Below, piece after piece: positions 8,849-18,236 of a stretch of DNA of 64,000 nt. Source of the stretch: Paracoccus ravus (GTDB lineage: Bacteria; Pseudomonadota; Alphaproteobacteria; Rhodobacterales; Rhodobacteraceae); the NCBI RefSeq assembly GCF_004522175.1, contig NZ_SDEB01000005.1, forward strand, positions 62,001 to 126,000. The letters are read 5' to 3'. Each line of letters opens with the position of its first letter. Position 1 is the stretch's first letter. The position numbers and the translations under genes are program-made. Under the pieces are notes generated by a model. The model saw only the letters and a list, made by a program, of their open reading frames with translations, searched no databases and had not been told where the DNA came from.

Positions 8849-9568
8849 ATGTTCCCGATCCGAGACCACAATCCCTCTCTGACCACGCCTTACGTCCGGA
8901 ACGGGCTGATCTTTCTGAATGTGGTCCTGTATCTGCTGACCGATCCGATGCTGGGCGGCATGACCGAGCTTTGGGACAGGCTCGCGCTATACCCGGCAGC
9001 GGTGATGCATGGGGAGCATGAATGGGGTTTCCTCACCCATATGTTCCTGCATGCCGGGCTGATCCATCTGGGCGGCAATATGCTATTTTTATGGGTGTTT
9101 GGCGATAATCTGGAAGATCAGATGGGGCATATCGGCTTCCTGATCTATTACCTGGCCTGCGGTTTTGCTGCAGCGGCAGGACAGGTCTGGGCCGCGCAAG
9201 AAAGCACCATCCCCATGGTCGGGGCCTCGGGCGCGATTGCCGGGGTGATGGGCGGCTACCTGCTGCTTTTCCCAAAGGCCAAGGTCGATGTCATCGCCAT
9301 CATCATCATCATCATCAAACGCTTCACCATCCCGGCATGGGTGTTGCTGCTGGCATGGTTCGGCTTGCAGCTTTTCTCAACCGCGATGGGGCAGGATGAT
9401 GGCGTGGCCTATATGGCCCATGCCGCCGGTTTCATCGGAGGCATCTTGCTGGCCGTCCCGGTCTTTCTGCGCCGGGGCGGGCCGGAATTCTGGAAGCTGA
9501 CGCAGGGACGGCCGCTTTATCAGCCGATCAACTACACGCCCTCACGCATCCCCGAGGTCCGGCGCTAG
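8849..9568 (+). CDS. Rhomboid family intramembrane serine protease
   Basis: A 239-residue multi-span membrane protein. Catalytic Ser127 sits in GASGAIAG and His191 in AHAAGF, in separate membrane helices, giving the rhomboid Ser-His dyad. HxGGNMLFLWVFG (about 73-85) is the conserved helix-2/loop region. It cleaves single-span membrane proteins inside the bilayer. The ATG at 8849 is chosen because it gives the normal N-terminus and has GAAGGG upstream. Odd point: six ATC codons in a row encode a poly-Ile run at about 151-156 in a loop or helix edge. Confidence 0.9.
   Translation: MFPIRDHNPSLTTPYVRNGLIFLNVVLYLLTDPMLGGMTELWDRLALYPAAVMHGEHEWGFLTHMFLHAGLIHLGGNMLFLWVFGDNLEDQMGHIGFLIYYLACGFAAAAGQVWAAQESTIPMVGASGAIAGVMGGYLLLFPKAKVDVIAIIIIIIKRFTIPAWVLLLAWFGLQLFSTAMGQDDGVAYMAHAAGFIGGILLAVPVFLRRGGPEFWKLTQGRPLYQPINYTPSRIPEVRR
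9299..9316 (+). repeat. (ATC)6 trinucleotide run inside the rhomboid gene
   Basis: Six perfect tandem ATC units encode consecutive Ile residues. Slippage here would add or remove whole codons without breaking the frame. Confidence 0.9.
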
Positions 9569-10219
9569 CACGCCCCGGCTCATATGGCGCTTGCCCGCAA
9601 AACCGGGCGCGCGCTCGACCGTGAACCCCGCCGCGCCAAGCGCCCGGCGGACATGGCCTGCGGCGGTATAGGTCGCGAAGGTTCCGCCCGGCGCGGTGTG
9701 ACGACCAACCTCAGCCATCAGGTCCTCACCCCAAAGCTCGGGGTTCTTCGCGGGGGAAAAGCCGTCAAGGAACCACGCATCCGCCTTGCCATCCCAAGCG
9801 GGAAGCGCATCGCGGGCATCGGCCTCGATGATCTCGGCCTGAACCTGCCCGACGGAAAAGCGGCGCTTGGACCAGCCTTCCCGAAGCTGCGCCGAGAGCT
9901 CCGCCAGTTCCGGAAACGCCTCCTGTGCGCGGGCAAGCTCATCATGGCTCATCGGAAATGCCTCGAAGCTGGTGAAGCGCACCGGAACGGTCGCGATCTG
10001 CGCCAGCGCCAGCAAATTCAGCCCGGTGCCGAAACCCAGCTCCGCGACATGAAAACCTTCGTACAGCCGCTGCGGCAGGTCGTTCCCGGCCAGAAAGACA
10101 TGGCGCGTCTCATTCAACCCGCCATTCAGGCTGAAATAGGGATCGTCGAAGCGGCGCGAGACCGGGATCGCCCCGTCGCGCCAGTCCAGATCGGCGCTGC
10201 TCTGGTCGTTTTCGCCCAT
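9542..10219 (-). CDS. mnmD: tRNA mnm5s2U34 methyltransferase (MnmD)
   Basis: A 225-residue SAM methyltransferase. The SAM-binding loop ELGFGTGLNLL is at about 60-70, DARDALP and DAWFLDGFSPAKNPELW are characteristic, and GGTFATYTAAGHVRRALGAAGF follows. It carries out the last methylation of 5-methylaminomethyl-2-thiouridine at the tRNA wobble base. It corresponds to the N-terminal half of the bifunctional E. coli MnmC. The start at 10219 follows AAGGAG at good spacing. The oxidase half is encoded by the divergent neighbour, and its own 3' end overlaps the rhomboid gene by 27 bp. Confidence 0.88.
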   Translation of the reverse strand: MGENDQSSADLDWRDGAIPVSRRFDDPYFSLNGGLNETRHVFLAGNDLPQRLYEGFHVAELGFGTGLNLLALAQIATVPVRFTSFEAFPMSHDELARAQEAFPELAELSAQLREGWSKRRFSVGQVQAEIIEADARDALPAWDGKADAWFLDGFSPAKNPELWGEDLMAEVGRHTAPGGTFATYTAAGHVRRALGAAGFTVERAPGFAGKRHMSRGVLAPDLGDA

Positions 10220-10264
10220 AAACGCTAACTCCTTTTGGCAGGCAGATGGACATGGGGTGTCGGA

Positions 10265-11281
10265 ATGGCAAGTGCAAAACTGACCGTGGCCGGGGCGGGG
10301 ATCTTTGGCCTGTCCTGCGCATGGGAGCTGATCCGACGCGGCGCCGAGGTGCGCGTCTATGAGGCCGAGCGCATCGGCGCAGGCTCCTCGGGCGGGCATG
10401 TCGGTGCGCTAGCCCCCCATGCCCCCGAAAACTGGAACCCCAAGAAGCAGATTCAACTCGACGCCCTGATCGCCGCCAAGGACTGGTGGGCCGAGGTCGC
10501 CGAGGCCGGCGGCGAGGACCCCGGCTATGCCCGCACCGGCCGCATCCAGCCCGTCGCCGCAGGGGCCGAGGCCCGCCTTCGCGAGCGCATCGCGGATTCG
10601 CATCTGAACTGGCCCGATTGGGCCGGGATGGAACTGACAGACTCGCCGCAAGGAAAGCTGATCCCTCAATCCCCTTCGGGCCTATGGCTGGTCGACCGCC
10701 TGACCGCCCGGATCAGCCCGCGCCGCGCCGGGGCGGCGCTCGCCGCCGCGATCCGCGCCAAGGGCGGCGAGATCATCGAGTGCACGCCCGCCCCCGACGC
10801 CCCCGCCATCTGGGCCACCGGAGTCGCGGGCCTCGCGCCCTTTGGCGGCAATGGCGTCAAGGGCCAGTCGGCGCTGCTGGCATTCAACGCGAGCGACCAG
10901 CCGCAGGTCTTTGCCGACGGGCTGCATATCGTGCCGCATTCGGATGGGACGGTGGCGATCGGTTCGACCTCGGAACGGGACGTGACGGATCTCGGGACCG
11001 ACCACCAGCTTGACGAATTGATCGCCAAGGCGCGCGCCTATTGCCCCGCCTTGGCCGATGCCCCGGTCGTGGATCGCTGGGCGGGCATCCGTCCGCGCGC
11101 GAAATCCCGCGCCCCCATTGTCGGCGCTTGGCCCGGCCGCCCCGGCCATTATGTCGCGAATGGCGGCTTCAAGATCGGCCTTGCGATGGCCCCTGCCGCC
11201 GCCGGGATGCTGGCCGACCTGATCCTTGAAGGCCGCGACAGCATCCCCGAGGGCTTCCGCCCGCCTATGGCAGTGGACTGA
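10265..11281 (+). CDS. FAD-dependent oxidoreductase of the DAO family (MnmC oxidase-like)
   Basis: A 338-residue glycine-oxidase-type flavoprotein. GAGIFGLSCAWEL at the N-terminus binds FAD, GAGSSGG follows, and VANGGFKIGLAMAPAAAGMLADL is the C-terminal FAD segment. It lies head to head with mnmD, so I infer it is the MnmC-type oxidase that converts cmnm5U to nm5U in tRNA, split from the methyltransferase rather than fused. A D-amino-acid or glycine oxidase role is the alternative. The ATG at 10265 is preferred over an upstream TTG. Confidence 0.75.
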   Translation: MASAKLTVAGAGIFGLSCAWELIRRGAEVRVYEAERIGAGSSGGHVGALAPHAPENWNPKKQIQLDALIAAKDWWAEVAEAGGEDPGYARTGRIQPVAAGAEARLRERIADSHLNWPDWAGMELTDSPQGKLIPQSPSGLWLVDRLTARISPRRAGAALAAAIRAKGGEIIECTPAPDAPAIWATGVAGLAPFGGNGVKGQSALLAFNASDQPQVFADGLHIVPHSDGTVAIGSTSERDVTDLGTDHQLDELIAKARAYCPALADAPVVDRWAGIRPRAKSRAPIVGAWPGRPGHYVANGGFKIGLAMAPAAAGMLADLILEGRDSIPEGFRPPMAVD

Positions 11282-11774
11282 CGCCGATCACCAGCGGATG
11301 CAGGTGGAAAAACGCGGCCCAAATCAGCAGTGCCGCAGCGATCCGCCTCCAGCCTAAATGGATCGAGACGCCCCTGCGCAGCCCGATGGTAATGCCAAAC
11401 AGAGCGTAAAGCAGCAGCAACCCGAACAGGATGGCATGAGCCAGATCGCCATTGGCAAGCAGATGTGCGCTGGCCCAAAGCGACGCCCCTCCCATCACGC
11501 CCGCCATCCCCAGGGTGCAGGCCAGCAGAATCGCGATGGGCATCACGATATTCACCAGCCAGCGCATCCAGCCCAATTGCGGCCAGATCTCGACAAAGGG
11601 CGCGCGGCCCGCCGCGATCACCAGCCAGTAAAGCAAAGCCAGCGACAGCAGGCTGTAGCCGATCAGATACGTCCTCCGCCCGAACCGCGCGGACAGCGGC
11701 TCGCGAAACCGCGCCGGAATGACGTGCGAGCCGAGAAAGAACGCCAAGGCGAGTGCGAATTCTGCCCAATCCAT
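11265..11774 (-). CDS. NnrU family membrane protein
   Basis: A 169-residue protein with about five hydrophobic spans. The N-terminus, with FFLGSHVIPARFREPL and a tract around GYSLLSLALLYWL, matches the NnrU family, first linked to nitric oxide and nitrite metabolism in denitrifiers and related to isoprenoid-type membrane enzymes. The frame is open for another 270 codons upstream, but that part is a shadow of the DUF4202 gene. The ATG at 11774 gives the family N-terminus. Its 3' end overlaps the flavoprotein gene by 17 bp, convergently. Confidence 0.72.
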   Translation of the reverse strand: MDWAEFALALAFFLGSHVIPARFREPLSARFGRRTYLIGYSLLSLALLYWLVIAAGRAPFVEIWPQLGWMRWLVNIVMPIAILLACTLGMAGVMGGASLWASAHLLANGDLAHAILFGLLLLYALFGITIGLRRGVSIHLGWRRIAAALLIWAAFFHLHPLVIGVSPLP

Positions 11775-11858
11775 GACCGGCACGCTAGCTGCGCCTTTGC
11801 GTGCCGGCAATCCTCGTTGACGCCGCAGGCTGTCGCGACACAATAGAGGAAAACGAGG

Positions 11859-12425
11859 ATGACCATGACCCGCCTTCAGACCGCTTTCGACGCCATCGAC
11901 AAGGCAAATTCCGCCGACCCGACCCTGACTGACGGTCAACCCGAGGCGCTGCTTTACGGCCAGCGCATGACCGCCGAGCAGGCGGCGCTCTACCCCGACG
12001 CCTCCGAGCCGCTGCAGATCGCCTGCCGCGGCCAGCATGTCGAACGATGGCTGCTGCCGCGCAAAGACTTCCCGATGGACCGCCCCGGCTACCTCGCTTG
12101 GCGGACCGAGCAGGGTCGCCGCCATGCCTCTCGCATCGCCGGGATCATGCGCGAGGCGGGCTATGGGGATAACGACGTGGCCCATGCCGAAAAGATGCTG
12201 ACCAAGCAGGGCATCAAGCGCGACGGCGACGTGCAGGCGATGGAGGACGTGGCCTGCTTCACCTTCATCCGCTGGTATCTTGGTCCCTTCGCCGAGGGCC
12301 GCGACGCCGAGGAATTGCAACGCATCGTCGAAAAAACCGCCCGCAAGATGTCCGAATCCGCCCGCGCCAAGGCGCTCACGGAATTCGCGATCCCCGAACC
12401 CTTCGCCGCCGCCTTCCGTGCCTGA
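11859..12425 (+). CDS. DUF4202 domain protein
   Basis: A 188-residue soluble protein matching DUF4202, with conserved RGQHVERW, YLAWRTEQGRRHA, DVQAMEDVACFTFI and ARKMS segments. The spread of His, Glu and Asp residues suggests an HD-like metal site, but no function is established. Its last 8 bp overlap a GTG start of the CbiX-like gene, so the two are translationally coupled. That pairing suggests a link to sirohaem or sulfur metabolism, which is inference. Confidence 0.8.
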   Translation: MTMTRLQTAFDAIDKANSADPTLTDGQPEALLYGQRMTAEQAALYPDASEPLQIACRGQHVERWLLPRKDFPMDRPGYLAWRTEQGRRHASRIAGIMREAGYGDNDVAHAEKMLTKQGIKRDGDVQAMEDVACFTFIRWYLGPFAEGRDAEELQRIVEKTARKMSESARAKALTEFAIPEPFAAAFRA

Positions 12426-13107
12426 GGCGCTGCCCCCAAACGCCCTTATCGTCGCCCACGGCCAGCCGGGTGATCCCGGCCCGCAGCAGGCGGCGGTCGA
12501 GGCGCTGGCCGCCGAAGTCGCCCGCCACCTGCCCGAGGCCCGCGTGCGCGGCGCGACCCTCGCCATGCCCGGCGCGCTGGACATCGCGGTCGAGGCCGCG
12601 CTGATCTATCCGATGTTCATGGCGACAGGCTGGTTCACCCGCAGCGAATTGCCGCGCCGCCTCGCGCTGCTCGGGGCGGATAAGGCCCGTATTCTGCCGC
12701 CCTTCGGCAGCGATCCGGGTCTGCCGGGTCTTTGTCGCCGATTGCTGGCGCAGGCGGCGAAGGCGCAGGACTGGCCACTGGCGGGCACCCATATCCTGAT
12801 TGCCGCGCATGGCTCCGGCCGCTCGCGCGCGCCTTTCGAGGCCGCACAGAAAATGGCCCGCGACCTCGCGCCCCTCAGCGTCACCTGCGGTTTTGTCGAG
12901 GAAGCGCCCTTCCTCGCCGACGCCGCCCGCGATCTGCCCGCGCGCGCGATCTGCCTGCCCCTTTTCGCCACCCGCGCCGAGCATGTCACCGACGACCTGC
13001 CGGAGGCGCTAACGCAGGCGGGCTTCAAGGGTATCACCCTGCCCCCGGTCGGGATGAGCCCCGAAGTCCCGCGCATGATCGCGGAAACGATAAGGGCCGC
13101 GCTGTAA
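12418..13107 (+). CDS. CbiX/SirB-type chelatase domain protein
   Basis: A 229-residue class II chelatase-like protein with duplicated halves. Each begins with the motif I(V/A)AHG: NALIVAHGQPGDP at the start and HILIAAHGSGRSR near 125-137. In CbiX/SirB the His of that motif binds the metal put into sirohydrochlorin. The downstream half keeps CGFVEEAPFLADA. The start is taken as GTG at 12418 because upstream codons are the overlapping DUF4202 gene and AHG then falls at the normal N-terminal distance. A 9-bp hairpin spans its stop codon. Confidence 0.75.
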   Translation: MPEALPPNALIVAHGQPGDPGPQQAAVEALAAEVARHLPEARVRGATLAMPGALDIAVEAALIYPMFMATGWFTRSELPRRLALLGADKARILPPFGSDPGLPGLCRRLLAQAAKAQDWPLAGTHILIAAHGSGRSRAPFEAAQKMARDLAPLSVTCGFVEEAPFLADAARDLPARAICLPLFATRAEHVTDDLPEALTQAGFKGITLPPVGMSPEVPRMIAETIRAAL

Positions 13108-13117
13108 CGCGCGGCCC
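13094..13117. terminator. Hairpin between convergent cbiX-like gene and valS
   Basis: GGGCCGCGC (13094-13102) pairs perfectly with GCGCGGCCC (13109-13117) over a 6-nt loop. It covers the stop codon of the chelatase gene and lies 26 bp from the valS stop. No T run follows, so it may act as a barrier or an RNA 3'-end stabiliser. Confidence 0.5.
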
Positions 13118-13142
13118 CCATCACAATCAGCCGTAGCCAGCC

Positions 13143-16100
13143 TTACATCGCCGCAAGCTGCGCCAAAGCGGCGCGGATGCGAGCGATATCGTCCTCAAGC
13201 GCGGTCAGCTTCTCGCGGGTTTCCTCGATCACTTCGGCTTCCGCATTCTCGACGAATTTCGGATTGCCCAGACGGTTGCGCAGGCCCGAGGCGTCTTTCT
13301 CGGTCTTGGCGACGGATTTCTCCAGACGCGCAGTCTCGGCCTTGACGTCGATCATCTCGCCAACCGGCAGGCCGAAGCTGGCCCCGAGCGCCGCGACCGA
13401 GATCATGCCCGGACCCATCGCGCCCTCGGCGGGCGGATTGACGCGGGCCAGACGCTCGATCAGCGGGCCATTGGCGGCCAGCGCGGCACGGGCAGCCGCA
13501 TCCGCCTCGGTCACGATCAGATCGGGACGCGCGCCTGCCGGAACGCCGATCTGGGCGCGGGCCGAGCGGATGTTCTCGATCAGCGAGATCACCCAGTTCA
13601 TCTGGCGGTCGGCCTCGGCGTCGATCAGCTCGGCGCCGAATTCCGGCCAGTCACCATGCACCAGCATTTTCGAGCGATCGCCGGTCAGCGCCCAAAGCTC
13701 TTCGGTGACGAAGGGCATGATCGGGTGCAGCATGGTGTAGCACTGGTCCAGCACCCAACCCATTGTGGCTTGAGTTTCCTCGCGGAACTCGCCGTCGAAA
13801 AGCGGCTTCGAGAACTCGACATACCAATCGCAGACCTTGCCCCAGACAAAGGCGTAAAGCCCGGTCGCGGCATCGTTGAAGCGATAGGTCGCCAGCGCCT
13901 CGTCGGTCGCGATGCGGATGCGGGCGACCTCGCCGATGATCCAGCGGTTCACGACATGGCTGGGCTCGGGACGGGCCACGCCACCTTTCACGCCGTTCAT
14001 CTCGGCAAAGCGGGTCGCGTTCCAGATCTTGGTGACGAAGTTGCGGTTTGCCTCGACATGCTTCGGCCCCAGCTTCGGGTCACGACCCATCGCCGCCATC
14101 GAGGTCAGCGTGAAGCGCAGCGCATCGGCGCCGAATTCGTCGATCAGCGTCAGCGGGTCGATGACGTTGCCCTTGGACTTGGACATCTTCGCGCCCTTCT
14201 CGTCCCGGACAAGGCCGTGGACATAGACGGTGCGGAAGGGCACGTCGCCAACGACGGCAAGCTGCATCATCATCATCCGGGCAACCCAGAAGAAGATGAT
14301 GTCGAAGCCCGTGACCAAGGTCGAGGTCGGGAAGTATTTCGCCAGTTCCGGCGTCTGTTCCGGCCAGCCCAGCGTCCCGATCGGCCAGAGGCCGGACGAG
14401 AACCAGGTGTCGAGCACGTCGGGATCGCGCCAGACCGGATAGACCAGCTTCGTCGGGTCTTGCGTCAGGTTGTAATCGGCCAGCGCCTGCGCGAACAGAT
14501 CGATCGCAGCCGCGCGATCGGCGACCTCGACGATGCGGCTGATTTCCAGCGGTTGCGGCGCGCCCGCGATGCTGTCGCGGAACTGCTCGACCACGCCTGC
14601 GAAATTCGGGGCGGCGTGGTGGATCTCATCGCGATGGACAAGGCCCTCTTCGAGCAGGGCGAAGATTTCGACATCGTCCAGCGCGCCATCTTGGTCGTCA
14701 TCGACCTGACCCTCAAGACGCAGGTCAAGACCATACCAGACCGGGATCTGGTGGCCCCACCACAATTGACGCGAGATGGTCCAAGGTTCGATATTTTCCA
14801 GCCAGTGGAAATAGACCTTCTCATGCTGCTCGGGCAGGATACGGGTCTTGCCGCTGCGCACGGCGTCCAGTGCCGGGCCGACAATCTTGGCGGTATCGAC
14901 GAACCATTGGTCGGTCAGCATCGGCTCGATCACGACGCCGGAACGGTCGCCGAAGGGCTGCATGATCGGCTTGCTCTCAACCACCGGGCGGCGTTCGAGA
15001 TGCTCGGCCCCGGTTTCCTTGTCGAGTTCTTTATGCAGATAGGTGACGGCCAGACCCTCGGCATTGATTTGCTCGATGACCAGCTTGCGGGCCTCGTAGC
15101 GGTCGAGGCCGCGCAGTTCCTCGGGGACGAGGTTCACGTTCGAAACATCGCCGACATCCTCGCCACGCGCGGCACGGGTCGCGATTTCGGCGCTTTCCTC
15201 GTAGGACAACCCGTCTTGGCGCATCGCGCCTTTGGTATCCATCAGCGCGTAAAGCGGGATATTGTTGCGGGTCGCGACGCCATAGTCGTTGAAGTCATGC
15301 GCGCCGGTGATCTTGACCGCGCCCGAGCCGAAATCGGGATCGGGATATTCGTCGGTGATGATCGGGATCAGGCGGCGCAGCGCCTTGGGACCGACGGGGA
15401 TCTCGACCAATTGGCCGACGATCGGGGCATAGCGGGCATCGTCCGGATGCACGGCAACCGCGCCGTCGCCCAGCATGGTTTCCGGACGCGTGGTGGCGAT
15501 GCTGATATAGTCGCGGGTCTCGCGCAGGGTGACGTTGCCGTCATCGTCGCGCTCGACATATTCATAAGTCGCATTGCCCGCGAGCGGGTATTTGAAATGC
15601 CACATATGGCCGGGAACCTCGCGGTTCTCGACTTCCAGATCCGAGATCGCGGTCTCGAAATGGGGGTCCCAGTTGACCAGCCGCTTGCCGCGATAGATCA
15701 GGCCCTTTTCATACATGTCCACGAAGACCTTGATGACGGCATCGTGGAAATTGCCCTCCTCACCCGCCGGCGCGCCCGGCGCACCCGACATGGTGAAGGC
15801 ATTGCGCGACCAGTCGCAGGAGGCGCCGAGGCGCTTCAACTGGTTGATGATCTGCCCGCCGGATTCCTGCTTCCAGCGCCAGATCTCGTTGGTGAAATCC
15901 TTGCGGTCCCATTCGCGGCGCGGCGGCTTTCCTTCGGCGGCCAGCTTGCGCTCGACGACCATCTGGGTCGCGATACCGGCATGGTCCTGGCCGGGCTGCC
16001 ACAGCGTGTCAAAGCCGCGCATGCGGTGCCAGCGGACAAGGATGTCCTGCAGCGTGTTGTTCAGCGCGTGGCCGATATGCAGGCTGCCGGTGACATTCGG

Positions 16101-16235
16101 GGGTGGGATTACGACCGAGAAGCTCTCGGCCCCCGGCTTTGCATTGGCACCCGCGGCGAAAGCGTCGCTTGCCGCCCATTCACCCGCGATCCGCGCCTCG
16201 GCGGAACTCGCGTCGAAATTCTTTTCCATGGCCAT
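13143..16235 (-). CDS. valS: Valine--tRNA ligase
   Basis: A 1030-residue class I aminoacyl-tRNA synthetase. [17 protein letters not shown] near residues 45-61 contains the HIGH motif, [15 protein letters not shown] in the second half the KMSKS motif, and a C-terminal coiled coil (about 960-1030) binds tRNA. It is about 80 residues longer than E. coli ValS. The extra length is mainly an Asp/Glu-rich insertion after [11 protein letters not shown] that seems to belong to an alphaproteobacterial form. I start at the ATG for MAMEKNF, which has AAAGGGG at good distance; the longer frame opens with GTG inside that site. Confidence 0.97.
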   Translation of the reverse strand: MAMEKNFDASSAEARIAGEWAASDAFAAGANAKPGAESFSVVIPPPNVTGSLHIGHALNNTLQDILVRWHRMRGFDTLWQPGQDHAGIATQMVVERKLAAEGKPPRREWDRKDFTNEIWRWKQESGGQIINQLKRLGASCDWSRNAFTMSGAPGAPAGEEGNFHDAVIKVFVDMYEKGLIYRGKRLVNWDPHFETAISDLEVENREVPGHMWHFKYPLAGNATYEYVERDDDGNVTLRETRDYISIATTRPETMLGDGAVAVHPDDARYAPIVGQLVEIPVGPKALRRLIPIITDEYPDPDFGSGAVKITGAHDFNDYGVATRNNIPLYALMDTKGAMRQDGLSYEESAEIATRAARGEDVGDVSNVNLVPEELRGLDRYEARKLVIEQINAEGLAVTYLHKELDKETGAEHLERRPVVESKPIMQPFGDRSGVVIEPMLTDQWFVDTAKIVGPALDAVRSGKTRILPEQHEKVYFHWLENIEPWTISRQLWWGHQIPVWYGLDLRLEGQVDDDQDGALDDVEIFALLEEGLVHRDEIHHAAPNFAGVVEQFRDSIAGAPQPLEISRIVEVADRAAAIDLFAQALADYNLTQDPTKLVYPVWRDPDVLDTWFSSGLWPIGTLGWPEQTPELAKYFPTSTLVTGFDIIFFWVARMMMMQLAVVGDVPFRTVYVHGLVRDEKGAKMSKSKGNVIDPLTLIDEFGADALRFTLTSMAAMGRDPKLGPKHVEANRNFVTKIWNATRFAEMNGVKGGVARPEPSHVVNRWIIGEVARIRIATDEALATYRFNDAATGLYAFVWGKVCDWYVEFSKPLFDGEFREETQATMGWVLDQCYTMLHPIMPFVTEELWALTGDRSKMLVHGDWPEFGAELIDAEADRQMNWVISLIENIRSARAQIGVPAGARPDLIVTEADAAARAALAANGPLIERLARVNPPAEGAMGPGMISVAALGASFGLPVGEMIDVKAETARLEKSVAKTEKDASGLRNRLGNPKFVENAEAEVIEETREKLTALEDDIARIRAALAQLAAM

Positions 16236-16296
16236 ACTGGTCACCCCTTTGATCGAAAAAGGGGATAGCGAAATGCAGTCAAAAGGCCAAGAGGCG

Positions 16297-16965
16297 CTAG
16301 GTCAGGAAGCGTGCCGGAATGAGGTCCTGAAACGGGAACCAGCCCAGATAGGGTAGCGCGTCGATGCGGGCGCGGTGGAACGAGGGGCGTTCAAGCAGGC
16401 GCTCGAAATAATCGGAAAGCGCGGGATAGTCATCGAAGGGACGCAGGATGCCTGCGTAGAAGAGCGAGGGCGATGCGGCGCATTCCACCACACCGTAATC
16501 CCCCAACGCCCATTCCCGCCCGGTCAGATGCTGGTCCAATGCGGCATAGGCAAGGTCCAGCTTGCCATGCGCAAAAGCCGTGACCTGTGGCTCGGCCCCC
16601 TCGGCCATGAAAAGCCGGGCATCGACGATCTGCTGCATCACCTGCATGATCTGAAAATCAAAAAAACGCGCCCATTGCCGCGCCAGCAGGGCCTGATCCG
16701 GGTCCTGCGGCAATAACCTATGCGGGCCCGGATAATGGCGGTCGATATATTCGATCATCACCGAGGATTGCGACAGGATCACTCCGCGCGCGCTGTCCTG
16801 CAGCCCCGGCATCCGGCCCATGGGCTCGATCGAGGCCATCAGGGCGCGGTCGTCGTCCTTGTCCAGATCGATCTGGCGGAAGGTAAAGGGCACGCCGGTT
16901 TCGTAAAGCGCAATCAGGACCTTCTGCGAATATGAGGACAGTGGATGGCCATAAAAGGTCAACAT
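16297..16965 (-). CDS. Glutathione S-transferase family protein
   Basis: A 222-residue two-domain GST. The thioredoxin-like N-terminal domain starts [20 protein letters not shown], with Ser residues at the glutathione-contact position, followed by MGRMPGL and the [11 protein letters not shown] glutathione-binding segment. The C-terminal domain is helical. Substrate unknown. Its ATG shares one base with the stop of the upstream GST (TGATG), so both are made from one transcript. The TTG/GTG alternatives one codon upstream are less likely. Confidence 0.85.
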   Translation of the reverse strand: MLTFYGHPLSSYSQKVLIALYETGVPFTFRQIDLDKDDDRALMASIEPMGRMPGLQDSARGVILSQSSVMIEYIDRHYPGPHRLLPQDPDQALLARQWARFFDFQIMQVMQQIVDARLFMAEGAEPQVTAFAHGKLDLAYAALDQHLTGREWALGDYGVVECAASPSLFYAGILRPFDDYPALSDYFERLLERPSFHRARIDALPYLGWFPFQDLIPARFLT

Positions 16966-17597
16966 CACGCGGCCTCGGCGAAATGCTCCAGCTGCGCGGC
17001 ATGGGCGCGGCGGAAGGCGGGGCGGGCGAGGATCGGCTCGGCATAGGCGCGCAAGGCGGGATAATCGCCAAGGTCGCCAAAACTGTCGACGCCCCGGATG
17101 ATATCCGCCATCAGGATATCCGCCACCGTAAAGCGGCCCGCCGCGATGAAGGCGCGTCCCTCGATCACGGGTACAAGCTGCTTCAACCGTTCATGCAGCC
17201 GCGGACGCGCAAGACTGGCGGCGTTTTCGTCCTTGTCGAAGAGCTTGGCGAGAACATAGCTCATCACCACAGGTTCAAGGCTGTTCAGCGCGGCGATCAG
17301 CCATTGCTGCGTCTCGGCCCGCGCCTTGCGTTCGCGCGGCATGAGCGCTTCGTGATCCTCGCCCAGATAAAGCAGGATCGCGCCGCTTTCGAACAGGTCG
17401 ATCTGGCCGTCCCGCAGAATGGGGATCTGGCCAAAGGGCTGGCGTGCAAAATGCTGGGGGGTCTTTTGCCGCACCGGAGTGGTCTCGATCCGGTAGGCAA
17501 GACCCGCCTCTTCGCAGGCCCAGCGGATCCGCAGATCACGCACGAAGCCGCGCGCGAAATCCGGAACCCAGTCATAGGTCGTGATGACAAGCGTCAT
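16965..17597 (-). CDS. Glutathione S-transferase family protein
   Basis: A 210-residue GST, distinct from its neighbour. The N-terminal domain contains PFGQIPILRDGQIDLFESGAILLYL, where the cis-Pro and Glu-Ser bind glutathione. The helical C-terminal domain has FTVADILMADIIRGV. It is the middle gene of a minus-strand run VOC - YceI - GST - GST with 3-bp or overlapping joints, so it likely shares their regulation. The specific substrate cannot be told. Confidence 0.86.
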   Translation of the reverse strand: MTLVITTYDWVPDFARGFVRDLRIRWACEEAGLAYRIETTPVRQKTPQHFARQPFGQIPILRDGQIDLFESGAILLYLGEDHEALMPRERKARAETQQWLIAALNSLEPVVMSYVLAKLFDKDENAASLARPRLHERLKQLVPVIEGRAFIAAGRFTVADILMADIIRGVDSFGDLGDYPALRAYAEPILARPAFRRAHAAQLEHFAEAA

Positions 17598-17600
17598 GAG

Positions 17601-18236
17601 TCATTCCTTTCGAGCGAATTCCGCGTCGATCGAAATCAGGATCGGCTCGGTGAAGAATGCGTTGAGGCCGTAGGCCTGCGGGTCGATCCGCGTTTCGGCG
17701 CTGATGCCGATCAGGTCGCGGATCACGGGATTGCCGTTCTCGTCGCCGGTGAAGCCCCTGCCCGCGCCGATCAGTTCGACATCGAATGTGGCAGGATGGG
17801 TCCGACCCATCAGGGTCAGCGGTCCCGAAACCCGGCCCGTCGTCTCGCTGTCGCGGGCAAAGCTGTCCGAGACAAAGGTCGCCTTGGGATTTTCTGCGAC
17901 ATTGAAGTAATCCGTGCCGCGCAGGACATCGGCAAAGCCTTCGACCGGGCTGTTGACCGAGGCGACATCTACCTCGATGGTGAGCGCGCTGGCCTCGGGA
18001 ACGTCGGGGTTCCATTCCAGTGTTCCGCTGGCTTTCTCGAAGCGGAACACGCTGTAGGAAAAGCCCAGATGCAGAACCCGGGCGATGATACCCGTGTGAT
18101 AATGATCCAGCGCATAGGTCCCCGCACCTGCCGCGCGATAATCCTTCTGTCCATGCGGCACGTCCGACGGCTTGTAATCCTGCGCCGCCAAGGGGGCGAC
18201 GCAGAGGGCCAGCACAAGGCAGGTCGTCCGGATCAT
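17601..18236 (-). CDS. YceI family periplasmic protein
   Basis: A 211-residue secreted protein. A signal peptide (MIRTTCLVLALCVAPLAA) is followed by a YceI lipocalin-like domain with YALDHYHTGIIARVLHLGFS, DVASVNSPVEGF, FPxATF-like NPKATFVSDSF and PLTLMGRTHPATFDVEL. The family binds isoprenoid chains. The ATG at 18236 lies within the end of the VOC gene (overlap of 4 bp), which gives a normal signal peptide. The open frame upstream is a shadow. Confidence 0.88.
   Translation of the reverse strand: MIRTTCLVLALCVAPLAAQDYKPSDVPHGQKDYRAAGAGTYALDHYHTGIIARVLHLGFSYSVFRFEKASGTLEWNPDVPEASALTIEVDVASVNSPVEGFADVLRGTDYFNVAENPKATFVSDSFARDSETTGRVSGPLTLMGRTHPATFDVELIGAGRGFTGDENGNPVIRDLIGISAETRIDPQAYGLNAFFTEPILISIDAEFARKE

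Noticed and set aside
9299..9316. The ATC run as a CRISPR or regulatory repeat
   Set aside because: It is a simple codon repeat inside an intact membrane protein gene; no CRISPR-like spaced repeats were seen anywhere in the window.
13656..16268. An 870-codon open frame on the plus strand opposite valS
   Set aside because: It is the antisense shadow of a high-GC gene; no domain, start signal or hydrophobic pattern supports it, whereas valS is complete on the other strand.
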